From assembly GCF_900963305.1 (NCBI RefSeq), contig NC_042514.1, forward strand, positions 3,389,501 through 3,453,500: 64,000 nt of DNA, given 5' to 3'. Every line of letters begins with the position of its first letter. Position 1 is the stretch's first letter. Below, in pieces: positions 1 through 10,901 of this stretch. A program made the position numbers and the translations under genes. The stretch comes from Echeneis naucrates (taxonomy: Eukaryota; Chordata; Actinopteri; Carangiformes; Echeneidae). Below the pieces are notes generated by a model. It was not told the DNA's origin. It did not search any database and was given only the letters and a program-made list of their open reading frames with translations.

Positions 1-80
1 GTTGTGTTGTTATTGAAACCAGACTTTCTCTTGCTGGATGTGTGGGATTGTGCAGGTGACAATGAAACCGGACCACCAAC

Positions 81-409
81 CTGTCTCTGCAGATCCACCA
101 CCTGAATGTTACAGGACTCCAGCTGGGCCTGATTGGAGTCCACAGTGTACTCCTTTCTTTTGGTTGCCACATTGTCATAGTTTGCCGGCTGTGTGGTGTA
201 AACAAACAAACAAACAAACACACTGTCAGTCCAGCAGGAGTCAGGCTAACATCAATAGTGTCAGCAGAGTCGGTGCAGACCTGTACGGACTTCTTCATCG
301 TTTTGCTGGTGGAGTCGTAGTTGAGCATATCATAGGGGTCGACCCAGTCCTCCACCTGCTGCCCCAAAGCAGCCAGGTGCAGACAAAACACCAGGAAGGG
401 CAGCAACAT
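81..409 (-). CDS. clcc1: Chloride channel CLIC-like protein 1, first two coding exons (partial, runs off the left edge)
   Basis: CLCC1 is an ER membrane protein linked to chloride/ion homeostasis in the ER. Coding begins at the ATG at 409-407 with a hydrophobic signal peptide (MLLPFLVFCLHLAALGQQ), followed by VEDWVDPYDMLNYDS and KTMKKSVQ. This resembles the start of human CLCC1 as I recall it (DDWIDPTDMLNYD...MRKSQ). Exon 281-409 ends at a CAG/GT donor (GTCTGC, a weak donor beyond GT). The next exon, 81-188, follows a TTTACACCACACAG acceptor and reads PANYDNVATKRKEY...VVDLQRQ in phase; its donor is CAG/GTTGGT. Later exons lie beyond position 1. The signal-peptide exon is convincing. The second exon fits in phase and context but diverges more, so its limits are less sure. 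The gene lies downstream of ftsj3 in the same orientation, with its own promoter. Confidence 0.75.
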
Positions 410-720
410 CCTGGGCGGCGTGTTGGCCCCAAGCTAACCGCTACCAGTTAGCTAGCTAGCTAGCTGCTAAAGGAGCAGCCTTAAAAACAGCTCCGTCAAT
501 CGTACATTTAAAAACGCCGAGCAGTTTGACCGCAACGTCAGACCAACCGAGTCAAACTGAACCAAGTAAATAAAAGTAGTGTTGATAAAAATTTCTACCT
601 AAACTCTGAGAAACAACTCACCGCTGGAACTGGAAGTCACAGCAACATCAGCCGCTTTACCGGAGGAGCGGGGCGGAAGTGGGCTCGCAAAGGCGCACGG
701 GAAGTGTAGTTCATCTACTT
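410..720 (-). promoter_or_regulatory. clcc1: clcc1 5'UTR exons and promoter
   Basis: A non-coding first exon appears to end at 622 (CCAGCG/GTGAGTTG donor). The next exon starts near 463 after TCCTTTAGCAG and carries about 54 nt of 5'UTR before the ATG. That 5'UTR contains an overlapping GCTAGC/GTTAGC run (420-470). Just upstream of the first exon, 699-710 reads ACTACACTTCCC on the minus strand, close to the ZNF143/THAP11 (SBS) promoter motif. A GGGCGGAAGT Sp1/ETS-like word lies at 671-680. No TATA box is seen, in keeping with a housekeeping promoter. The splice sites and motifs are read directly; the transcription start is inferred. Confidence 0.55.
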
Positions 721-1164
721 TTGTTTTCCTGAGAACGAATTCAAGTTTGTTACAGTAATATTTTATTATTAAGTAATGGTGTGAAATCAGTGGTTACAAT
801 ACGAAGTAAAATTGATCATTAAAAAAGAATGTACCTGTGAATATAGTAAAAGTTGTGAATGAAAGAAAAATGTAGTAATGAAATAAGTGAGCTCTGTTGC
901 TGTTAAAATATTACTATATTAAGGAAATGCTGCTATAGTAAAAGCATAAATGCATCCTCATATTTACAATAAAGGATAAAAATAACTTGCCCAATTTTCT
1001 CAGACTTTCCTGTCAATCTCTTGCTCTCTGTGTGAATGAAGGTATTTAGAAAACAGAAAAAAGTAACAAGTGGAACTTGAGAGTATCTGGTTTCCCTTCA
1101 GTGATAGTGAGCAGCCCACAGGACACATGGATGACACTGAAATCATTCATTTCAACAAAATATG

Positions 1165-1170
1165 TTTATT
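1165..1170 (-). terminator. ftsj3: ftsj3 polyadenylation signal
   Basis: AATAAA on the minus strand, about 330 nt below the ftsj3 stop codon. It implies a 3'UTR from 1500 to roughly 1145. The interval between it and the clcc1 promoter (about 720-1145) is AT-rich, and I recognise nothing in it. Confidence 0.6.
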
Positions 1171-1500
1171 GCAAAGAATTGTGTTAAATATTTACAAACT
1201 TTGTTGTCGTTGTGTTACACGTGCTTTACAGTTCAGCTCTTCGTGGAACCATTCCATTCAAGGAGCTGCAGGCAAACGATATACGTCTTCAGAAAGACGC
1301 AAAGGGAACGCCAAGATCTTAGCGCCGCTTTTCAGGGCTTGAAGGGAGCATTTATGTCTATGACCAGAGTTCATTTTGTCCATGATACAGGAGCTTTAAT
1401 AGTGGGACTCATTTCACTCACAAAGCTCCATAAATGCTCATCAGACAATGTTAAATATTAAGACAGAAGGATGGGAGTAGAAGAACATTAGGTGTCAGAT

Positions 1501-4500
1501 CTACTTTCCTTTTCCCCCTTTACCACTCTTCACTCCTCCTTTGCCACCCTTTCCTGATGGCCTTCCTTTGCCTTTCCCACCTTTTCCTTTGCCTCCTTTG
1601 GCGTGCCGTTCTTTCCTCTGTGTTCCCCGCATGTCTTTCTTCATGCGACCGTCCACCACTTTAAACACTCCCTTGACGCCAGGGGGCCGTCTCACCTTCT
1701 TACCAGCTCCTTTTTTGCTCACAACGTATGTTACATCTCTTTTCTCCTTCCCTATGCCTGCTTTCTTATAGATACTGTGAACACAAGACAGAAATGGAGT
1801 ATTATTTGTAAGACTACTGATACAGAATCACAGCTTCCTTCTGAGGTCCAAACAGACAGAGGGGAATTCCTACCTCTTCAGTTGAGCCATCTTCTCCCTC
1901 TCAGAGATGTCCACCGTGTTCACAACTGCCTCGGCTTTCTTCTTGGCCTGCTCCATCTTTTTCAGCATCTAGAAAAGTCACAGAGAATCTGATGAATCTG
2001 TTAAACTCAGGGTCTTTTCATGTTGTCTATCTTGATGCAAATCTAGGAACTGTAATCCATTTTGATCATCTTCTGGTGTTTGAAATATCTTTTTAATCAT
2101 CCACCGTCAATACGGATGGGTGCATTTTTAGAGGCTTCAGTATCAATTATCTTCTGTCTTCTCAGTTCTGCTGGAGGTAATGGAGTAATTAAAGATTTCC
2201 TAGCACTGAATCAATAATCAGTATTCAGTACCAGGAAAAGTATTCATAACAAAGCACACCCCTAGTCTGCTGCACCCTTCTGTTTATTTTTTTTCCCCCA
2301 CAGCTTACCCGTCTCTTCTTCCTGGCCTTGGCCTCAGCAACTCGTTTTATGGGTCTTGCATCAATCTCCTTCCACTTTTGTTTGTATTCCTCCACCATCT
2401 CTCTGGTGACTGGTACTGGCTTCTTCCTGTGTTTACGCTCATCGTCCAGGAACCAATCAGGAACCTCCCATTCCTGCTCAGAGCTGGCAAACCTGCAGGA
2501 ACACAAGTGAGCACAACTGTTAACATTACACAATAATTTGATTATTTTCTCATTATAGTATGAACTTCTTATTTTTTTGGCATTACATTCATATTCCTTT
2601 CATCATTCATCATCATCATCATCATTTGCCCTTATTGCAGCTTCAGGTTGGCCAACTGATGCATTTTTAGTAACCTGATAAAAATCAAATATAAATGGCA
2701 CAAATCTGTAACTGATTGGTGGCAAAAATAAACATTTTAGTGAATTTTAGTAACGCTGTTAATTACTGGAGTACTTTAAATGTAAAAAAAAAAAAAAAAA
2801 AAGGGCTTTGTTCTGCATGTCCCTTTTTATTCCCAAGGCTGCATTAAAGATGAAAAATATACAGTATAATTTTATTTCCACACATAACTGGTGATGTTGG
2901 TCCAGTGTGACACAGTATTGTTAATTTCATCACGTTTTGACACCAACAGATATCGATGGCACAAATGAATAAGATAGAAGGTCTGGATGAAGCAGAAACA
3001 CTTTGATCACACTCACCTGTGGAAGGAGCCATCTATCAGGTCCCTGGTGCTCTTCTTAGACGTAGCGATCTGAGAGCCGAGGGCCAGACCTTCTGCATCA
3101 AGGATCCTGGCTTTTTTACCTGAGGAGCAGAAAACACACACAGTGTTACACACAACACACTTCATTTGTCAACTTCATAAATTCATGTTTACCTCTTTTA
3201 TTTCTGACAAAAGCTGTAGATGGGGTTTTATTGCCGGTGTAAAAGGGGTTTAACTGTTTCTCATTACTCACTGATGCTTTCTACAGGAACAACCTGGAAG
3301 TCGTCCTCATCGGCGTCCTGTGAGATCCCTTGTGCCCCCTTGGCCTGCTTCATCCTGGTTATCTCCCTGAAACACAGAGCAGCATTTTCAGCATTACTTC
3401 ACAGTAATGAATTGAATGATATGGAAATGAGGTAGAATGAAAAGTTAATTTGGCTTTACTTTTCGTCGTCGCTGCTGTCGTCTGAGTCGCTGTCACTCTC
3501 CTCTTCAGCTTTGTGTGAAGGTCCCGCCTTTTCTTCCTCAGGCTGAGCAGTTTCTTCTTCTTCCTCCTCCTCCTCCTCAGCTTTCCTCTTTTTGCCTTTT
3601 CATAAAAATGATCCCAAGCTGTCATTAAGTTGTCCCAGATTTAAGACAAAAACGACATTGTGAAGTGAAAAGGTTTCATGAAGATATAAACAAATGAATG
3701 AGAGAAAAGGGGAGACGTTGACCTGTCTGCTTGTTCTGGAGCCACTCTGTCTGTCGGAGCTCGCTCTCTGCGTCGCCCTCCAGGCCGAGCTCAGAGAAGA
3801 TGCCCTGCAGAGCAGAAGGACAGCAGGGTCAAAGGTCAGAGATCACACAGTGGTCGACTCATTTACAGGTGAAAACTAACTGAGATCAGCAGTGATGTGG
3901 GAGGAATCAGGTGATCAACTGCTGATTAAAATCAAAAAGCCGACGCAGACAAACCTTGCTGAACCACAGGTTGGTGTCTCGCTCATTCTTCTCATCCTTT
4001 CCCTCCAGCTCCACCAGCAGACCGCCCTCCTGACCTTCATCCTCCTCATCTTCCTCAGAAAACTGGACTCTGGAAAAGCACAAATGAACCATAACTAGAT
4101 TGGAGGGTGATTTCTTGCTTAGGAGTTTATACAACATGGTAGGAGCTAATGATTTTAAATAAATTATTTGTATGATGGGGGGAAAAAAGAAATCAACCAA
4201 AGTTTGCAAAACGTGTCGCATCAGTCTTGTTGGTTGAATTCTGATATTTCAACCAAACAGTCATGAGTTTTCATGGAATCATAGAGAAGAACAGGGGAAC
4301 AGCTACTTACTTTTTCTTTGGTGCTTTCTTCTTCAGTTCCTTCTCTCTTTGCTCCACCTCCGCCAAGTCCTCCTCGTCTAAATCAGAGGCCAGCGACATT
4401 TTGTCAGCCTCATCATCATCATCATCCTCCTCCTCGGACAGGTGAAAGTCATCGTCTTCATCTACCAGAGCATCTGCTGCCTGCATGTCTCCCTTGCTCA

Positions 4501-7500
4501 TATCATCCAGAACCTGATGGAGAAGTTCAGGTTCAGTTGATGCTCAAATGGTCATCATGAGTATTTGAATCTGCAGTTTGTCGAGTTTGGGCCAGTGACA
4601 AAATATAAACCAAAACTCTAATATGCAGTGGGACTCATCAAAACAGGTTAAAGTCTAAAGAACCCTCCTGCAAAGTCTGTTGATAAGTCAGAGAAAATGT
4701 CTTTGTCATCCACTAAAGGTCAAGACTGTTACCTGTTTCTTCTTGATAGTGCTGAGCGAGAAAAGGGACGAATCGTTGCCATCGGCGATGGAGACGCCTG
4801 GCAGGTCCATCTTCAGCTCCACTCTCTCCCTTTGCTTTCTCCGCTCCTTCAGCAGCTTCTTCTTCTTCCTGATGGAGCACAAGAGTTAGAAAAACAACAA
4901 CAACAAATGTCAAACCTGCAAGTAACACATTTTTATTGCTAAAAATCAACATCAAGGGCAATAGCATCACTTTGCTTTACAATGATAACCTTCATAATGA
5001 CAAATAAAAGAGGGGAAACTGAAATTTATTAAAAAAGGTACCAAAACACAACAACTGCATAAGATACAGATTAAAGTGATTGAAAAGAAAGCAGAGTTTT
5101 TTTGTACCGTTTGAGGTCAGCCACCTCTTCAGCTTTCAGCTCTGCCAGTCTCCTCTCCATTTCTTCCTCTTCATCATCATCATCCTCCTCCTCCTCTTCC
5201 TCCTGCTGCTGCTGATCCTCTGTCTTCTTCTTTTTCTCTGGCACTTCCTCTGAATCACTCTCTTCTTCATCAGAACTTAAGCTAAAAGCAAAGCAGAGAG
5301 GATTTTTCACCTGCTCTGGCACATCCTGGCAGGAACATACAGTAGCAGTTTCTCAGAGTCTTTTAGAAAAATAAACCATAAAAAGCCATTTACTTGATCT
5401 CCTGGTCAAGCTGTTTGGCCTCCTGCTTCAGTCTCTTGGCCAAATATCTCCTCAGCTTGGACCTCCAGCTCAGCAGCAGCCTGCAGATGTGAGGATGGAA
5501 AAAGTTGAGTCTTTAATCCTCCTCTTCGATAAAAACAAACTTCAGTAGTCACCGACAGATGGAGGGCTTACCGGAGCTCTTTACGGCCCAAGACTTTAAT
5601 GTCACTGCAACACGCCTTCACCTCAACACTGGTGGCCGGGTGAGACTCCAGGTCAGGGTTGTCAAAGGTGATCTGAGTGAAGACGACTGAGTGAGAACGG
5701 CAATAAAGGAAAACTTTTCCTTCTGTCAGTCCTCTTACACACTCTAATATACAGACAGTGAACATAGTCCAGAATGTACTGATGTCTCACCTCACTGGCT
5801 TTACCCAGGAAGTCCACGGGGTTTTCAGCTTTGAGAAAGGCCGTCACTGTGAAAGTGTGGTAGAGCGTCAAATCACCGTCTGCGTATCCCTCCGCCTGAA
5901 CAGAAGAAGAGCTGTGTGATCAGTGATGAGGAAGCAACAGGAGATCACAGCATTTCAAGTGTCATTTAAGTTAAACTGTCTATAATTCATTGCAGAGAAC
6001 ATGCCTTTGGCTTCTTGACAGGAATCAGATCCCTCACAGTTTTAGCCTGCACCTCCACCTCTTTGAACGCATGTTTGGGGTCGAAGAACTTACTGTCGAT
6101 TTTATCTGGAGCAACAAAGCCTGAGGAGGAAGAAAAAAGGCTTTAAATATGATCTGCAGAGGCAAAGAAAAATAAAGTTAACATTGGATTGTTATTCACC
6201 CTGACAGATGACAAAGATCTCGGCTGACTCGTTCCTAGAAGCCTGCGGCTTTGTGGCCTGCACTTTCTTGAAGAATTGCTGGAAGATCCAGAGCAGCGGC
6301 TGGTAGTCTTTAGAGCGGAAGACCTTTGTGACAAAAGTTCCACCTTTGGCCAGAAACTCACAGGCCAGTTTCAGAGCCATGAGGGTCAAGTGAGCTGGTG
6401 AAAAGGGCAGCAGAAGGAGATTTTAGGGGCATTTAGTTCAAACACCAGGATGTGTGTGTGTGTTTGGTATATGGGACCTATTGAATAATCACAGTGACAG
6501 TAATTTAGCAGTAAAACTAACTTTTGGAAACAGTTAAGTGAAAAATTTCCCGAAGCCTTTCTTTCAGCTGCACTAACCTTGTGAAAAGGCATCATGTTGC
6601 CAGTTGGCTCCCACATTGGGGGCTCCATCATTCAACACCACATCCACCTTCCACGTCTGCAACTCCTTTCTTAAAGCCTGCATGACAATAAACGTGTTTA
6701 GATCTAATGGAAAATTTGACCTTTGGAAAAGAGCGTAGCTCCCAGTTCTAGTTCATTTCCTGTCTCTCTGCAATACTACAGCAGAAGCACCAACATCAAT
6801 ATTCTTTAAGGATTAATAACAACCATAACAATGATGATAATAGTTCAAAGGCACCTTTCAAGACATTTAAGGACGCTTCACATTTCAAAAGAGGCACTCA
6901 GAGACAAAAACAATATACAAGTTAATAAATGGGGGGACAATAAGCAGCAGATATCTCACCTGTCTGCATTTCTCAGTGGTGATGTCTTCTTGCAGCGTCA
7001 CTACATTCGGGATTGGCTTGATGGGAACCAGGTCAACACCTGACAGGTGGAAACACTAATTTATCTTTCTGAGTAAAAAAATTACATTTTAATTACAGTT
7101 TTTAGTCTCTGTGTTATTAATATCTTTGCCTTCTTGGCTGTAGGTCGGAGAAAAGGAGCAACTGAGACATGACAAAAGCACTGAGGGAAATTTTCTACTA
7201 AAGATGAGCAAACGATTAAATCACTGAAAGAATATTCAATAGAAAAAAACAAAACAAAACAAAACAGTTGCTGCGCTAATAAAACTGATCATTATGAATA
7301 CAGTCATTATCATTAAGTTTGGAAGACTGGATCGAGCCAAACTGACTCACCAATAATGAGACTTGACACTGGCATGAACTTGGACGCCACTTGTAACCTG
7401 TAAGGAAAAATTCAGACATCAGTGACTTCATACACAAATTTACCACAACACACATCATTCACACAAAAACACTGAATCTAAAAAGGTTCAACACTACGGC

Positions 7501-8046
7501 CCTGCAATAAATTTAACTTTATGAGGGTTGATTGTGCTGAAAAAGGGGTTTTGATTTAACTTTAATTTAATTTTGGAGGATGCAGTGTGACAGTATTTAT
7601 TTGGACAAAGAGGTGTTAATACTATTTTTCACTATAATCATTAACCTTTATGTATCAAAAGTGGTGACAGATGAGACCACCATGTTTTATGAATCAAATC
7701 TGAATGTTTGACGGATATAAAATAAGCTGTTAAGTCCCCAAACTGTGTTTAACATTCGTCTGACAGGCGGCTCACCATCCGCCCGGAGCGGCACAGAGAT
7801 CCACCACAGCCCGGGCTTTCTGCAGAAAGGAGAATTTACGGTTGAGCTGGATGAGCTTAAAGGAGGACCGAGAGCGATAACCTGAAAGAAAAAGAGACAG
7901 GACAGAGATGAATGTTGATCTTTGGTGGAGCTGATCTCTTCCTCAGAGCTGCTTCTGTTTTCTGAAGGCTGTAAAATACCCGTTTCTTTGGCCAGGTGGT
8001 AGAATTTGTCCTTTCGGGTTTTTCCGACTTTCAGTTTCTTCCCCAT
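1501..8046 (-). CDS. ftsj3: pre-rRNA 2'-O-ribose RNA methyltransferase FTSJ3 (Spb1 family), 21 coding exons
   Basis: Nucleolar SAM-dependent methyltransferase of large-subunit rRNA processing. Coding exons in transcript order: 7980-8046, 7776-7881, 7351-7397, 6960-7039, 6578-6677, 6200-6394, 6005-6120, 5791-5895, 5572-5672, 5394-5480, 5108-5281, 4733-4868, 4311-4513, 3955-4069, 3723-3804, 3460-3595, 3272-3366, 3017-3119, 2309-2492, 1874-1968, 1501-1774. They total 2601 nt, 866 aa plus stop (human about 847). The N-terminal FtsJ domain shows the SAM loop DLCAAPGGW (residues 50-58) and the K-D-K-E tetrad at K31, D117, K157 and E192. The middle is acidic and lysine-rich; the C-terminal Spb1 domain includes [29 protein letters not shown] and [16 protein letters not shown]. 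The start is ATG 8046; the in-frame codon at 8055 is GTG. The protein ends in a Gly/Lys-rich tail. The intron between exons 7 and 8 uses a GC donor. Confidence 0.97.
5896..6004 (-). other. ftsj3: GC-AG intron in ftsj3
   Basis: The donor reads CCAAAG/GCATGT and the acceptor TTCTGTTCAG/GCGGAGG. Only this GC donor keeps the family peptide [12 protein letters not shown] in phase. GC-AG introns are a known minor class handled by the major spliceosome and usually have a strong match elsewhere in the donor; here the exon side (AAG) matches well. Confidence 0.8.
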
Positions 8047-8200
8047 GTCTGTCACGGAGGTTTTAAACTGGACTTTAAGTCAGAAATATCTCAGTTGTTC
8101 GGGACTTAAAGCTCCCAAACCACGAACATGAAAACAAACACGTGTTTCTGCCCACAGCCGGAAGTTCCGGGTCACAGGCGGAACCGTTTCTTCTTCTTCG
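8047..8200 (-). promoter_or_regulatory. ftsj3: ftsj3 promoter region
   Basis: Upstream of the ftsj3 ATG, an ETS/GABPA-type site CCGGAAGT lies at 8158-8165, about 110 bp from the start codon, inside the near-palindrome GGAAGTTCCGG. An E-box-like CACGTG occurs at 8140-8145. No TATA box is seen. The transcription start is inferred to lie near 8100-8170. The stretch 8230-8600, between this promoter and the plaat1 3' end, is AT-rich with no gene seen. Confidence 0.45.
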
Positions 8201-8626
8201 GATTTATTACGGTAACACAGGTAGCTGCTGCCTCCTGCTGTCACCGCGAAGAAATAAAATAAAAGTAAATTAAATTCATAAAATAAAAATATTTTTCATG
8301 AAAATATGCATATATGTACATAAAAAATGCATTATGCAAGTAAATTTATTATATTAAGATTAAACAAAAACCACTTCTGATAAAATGTAAATGCGAATTT
8401 TGTCACATTTTAATATTTAAGGGGTAAATAATTAATGACTAATCAAGAATGTACCTGAAAATTTAGTTGATACTGATAATATTCAACTGAGATGACCATT
8501 CAATATGTCAAATATCAATTTTAGTTTTTCTCGTATGTGCCATGGACTCTATGACTGAAGCTATATGGTGTAAACCATATTAGGCAAGTATGAAGTAAGT
8601 CACACGGTTTTCACATTGAGTAATGC

Positions 8627-8639
8627 TTTATTTTTTATT
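8627..8639 (-). terminator. plaat1: plaat1 polyadenylation signals
   Basis: Two nearly adjacent AATAAA hexamers on the minus strand (8634-8639 and 8627-8632), about 65 nt below the plaat1 stop codon, predicting a short 3'UTR. Confidence 0.6.
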
Positions 8640-8701
8640 CAGTTTTCCTCAAAGCTGCATGAACATTGGGAGACAACACCGTTGATTGAAGAGCCCAGCT
8701 G

Positions 8702-10444
8702 TCAGAAAGGCCGGTTTCTGGATCGTGTGTTGATGAGTCCCAGGACAGAGAAGGCGCTGGCTGCTGCCGTCACCAAACTGATGGCCCCAATGGCCCGAGT
8801 AGCCTGCAGACACAGACAGGTGCAAAAATGGACTGATTTCAGTTATTATTATAAAAGAATAGCAGATATAAGATTAAAATAAGTAAAAGATTAGATTTTA
8901 CTGCTTATCTATGCTGTAACATAATAAAAACACATCAAAAATGTGTTTATTGTCTATAACGACACATCTCTGTTGCAGAACTGTGGGCTTATGGTACAAG
9001 TGTCGGGTAATGTCGTTAATTAATTTAACCCCTACCATTAAAAACACAAAAGATTCACCTACATTAGCCACTGTTCAAGGTGACAGGGTTGGTTATTTGA
9101 TGCACAAAACACAGATTCAGGTGGAGTACACTCTTACGTTCTACCCAGAGAGAACATAACCAAACTCTCTCCACATTTCTGCCAAAATTCTATTCAAAAG
9201 TCAAAGTTACTTCAAGATAGACCGGCCTGGTGACTGTGAATATATGAGTTACCAGTTCGAGTGAGAGGAGAGAATTCACTTCATTTTGTTTGTGGGTGAA
9301 ATATAATTTACACAAGTATTTGATCACCTGCTGTGGATGAGAAAGTGACCATGCCTGTCACCAGAGCCCAGCGTAGATAGACAACATTTCTGTTTTCAGT
9401 TCATTGGTTTGATACACATCTATCACTTCCCGCTTAATTTGTTCTTTTGTTTTTTTGTTATTTTGACAGAACTGACATAAAAATGAATGTCAAAACTGAA
9501 GAAAAGTAACATTTCCTTTAAATTCTGTATTAACTGTCCTGCTTTAGGTAAAAAAATATCTTTCACAATTAAAGCTACAACAGTGGTGACATCAGGTATT
9601 CATGAAAAGTGTAATGTCGTTGTGATGACAGAACAGACGGCGACAGACCTGCTCGGACACCCCCTCCCCGTAGCGCAGAAGGGTAACAAAGTGCTCGCAG
9701 TTGCTCCCCAGCAGGTCATAGGACACCTCCTGCCCGATGAGGACTTGAGCTCGCTGGATGATTTCGCAGACGGGCAGGGGGGTGTGGTTGTGGTCATACT
9801 TGTTGTTGACACGGTACGAGTCGCTTCCCACAACCTCCTTCAGGAGCTGCATGCGCACCACGGCCTTCCTGCTGAAGACAGACTTCACGCTGGACATGGC
9901 AGCTGCCGGACTCTCATCTGCAGAGGAAGAGAAGAGCTTCAGTACGTAAACCTCCACGCAGTTTTTCTACCTAGTGTAGAAGGAAATGGGTCATTTAGAA
10001 TTAGAAGAGAACATATACATTCAAATATCCATGGTTTGATATCCATGGCTTACTGTTTCCACTAATTAAATTCCAAATTAAGAAACATCTTAGAAAGGAT
10101 AAGAGTGTAACATATACAGACCAGAAACTGTGTGTGTCTTGTCTTCATCAACATGGGACCAGAATTAAAGCCTTCTACACCTTTAAAGTCCAAATCACTC
10201 TGACAGAGTTCACATCGAACAACATCCTTGCAAAAACACACAAAGCTGCATTGGATTTTTTAGGTCGAAGGGTAACAAGTCCAATTAAAAGAGGCTCCTA
10301 CTGACCAACGGGAGTTAAGTTGATGATATAGCCATCTCCTAGGTAGAGAGCCCAGTGCTGATAGGCTGGTCTGAAGATCTCGATGAGATCGCCAGGCTGG
10401 GGGTCACCAAAGGGTTCAGGAAGGTCAGGGTCATTAGAGGCCAT
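8702..10444 (-). CDS. plaat1: Phospholipase A and acyltransferase 1 (HRASLS/LRAT-like), 3 main coding exons
   Basis: PLAAT enzymes have phospholipase A1/A2 and N-acyltransferase activity on phospholipids and have been linked to organelle membrane remodelling. Exons: 10306-10444, 9649-9917, 8702-8803; 510 nt, 169 aa (human PLAAT1 168). The LRAT/NlpC-P60-like fold is recognised from [20 protein letters not shown] (H30 is the active-site His) and [18 protein letters not shown] (C120 is the nucleophile). The position of the second His in PLAAT2/3 is Asn42 here, as in PLAAT1 proteins. The C-terminal exon encodes a hydrophobic segment ([18 protein letters not shown]) that fits a membrane anchor, then a basic tail RSRNRPF. 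The first listed exon begins exactly with ATG after GTGTAG; a spliced upstream exon could add nine in-frame residues (separate entry). Confidence 0.93.
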
Positions 10445-10851
10445 CTACACAGGGAGCGACAGGGAAACAGGCGAGGTTCTAGTTTTACGCATCAATCGTT
10501 CATGAAAGATGTCTGCTAGAGAAAATACATCTGATTCTAAAATACCGGGTAACTGTACTCTTCACTAAAAGTTTCATTACATCAAAATGATTTATACTAA
10601 GAACAACAAAGATCTGATGAATAAGAAATTAAGAGATTTACATAAAGATTTTCTTCCAAGTCCTCATAAATCCTTTAACTGCTGCATTGTATGCCAAAAT
10701 CGTATAAATTCTACAATTAGCAGAAAATACTAAACAGATACGTCCTCGTTGGAGGTCAACAGGTCATCGATGCAACACCTTTAAAAGTCCACATGAACCA
10801 TCATAGAAACTCAGACTGTCAAAGCAGAAGTCACACTGACAGTCAACTTAC

Positions 10852-10901
10852 AGTAGAGTTTTGTTGTTGTTTATCCATCCCACATCATGCTTCCACAAAT
10901 T
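10852..10901 (-). other. plaat1: Probable upstream plaat1 exon, 5'UTR or short N-terminal extension
   Basis: A 50-nt segment is bounded by a strong acceptor (CTTTTCTCCGCAG/AATTTG) and a strong donor (CTACT/GTAAGT) on the minus strand, about 400 nt above the first main coding exon. It contains an ATG at 10878 that reads MDKQQQNST and runs in phase into the ATG of the next exon. It also contains another ATG opening a five-codon upstream frame that ends at TAA. Either it is 5'UTR with a small upstream ORF, or it supplies a nine-residue extension. Splice sites are seen directly; use of the exon is inferred. Confidence 0.55.

Noticed and set aside
2225-8046. Intron-hosted C/D box snoRNA in ftsj3
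   Set aside because: TGATGA-like words on the minus strand were not paired with a D box at suitable distance in any intron I examined.
8047-8055. ftsj3 start three codons earlier
   Set aside because: That codon is GTG. ATG at 8046 gives the conserved MGKK start of the family.
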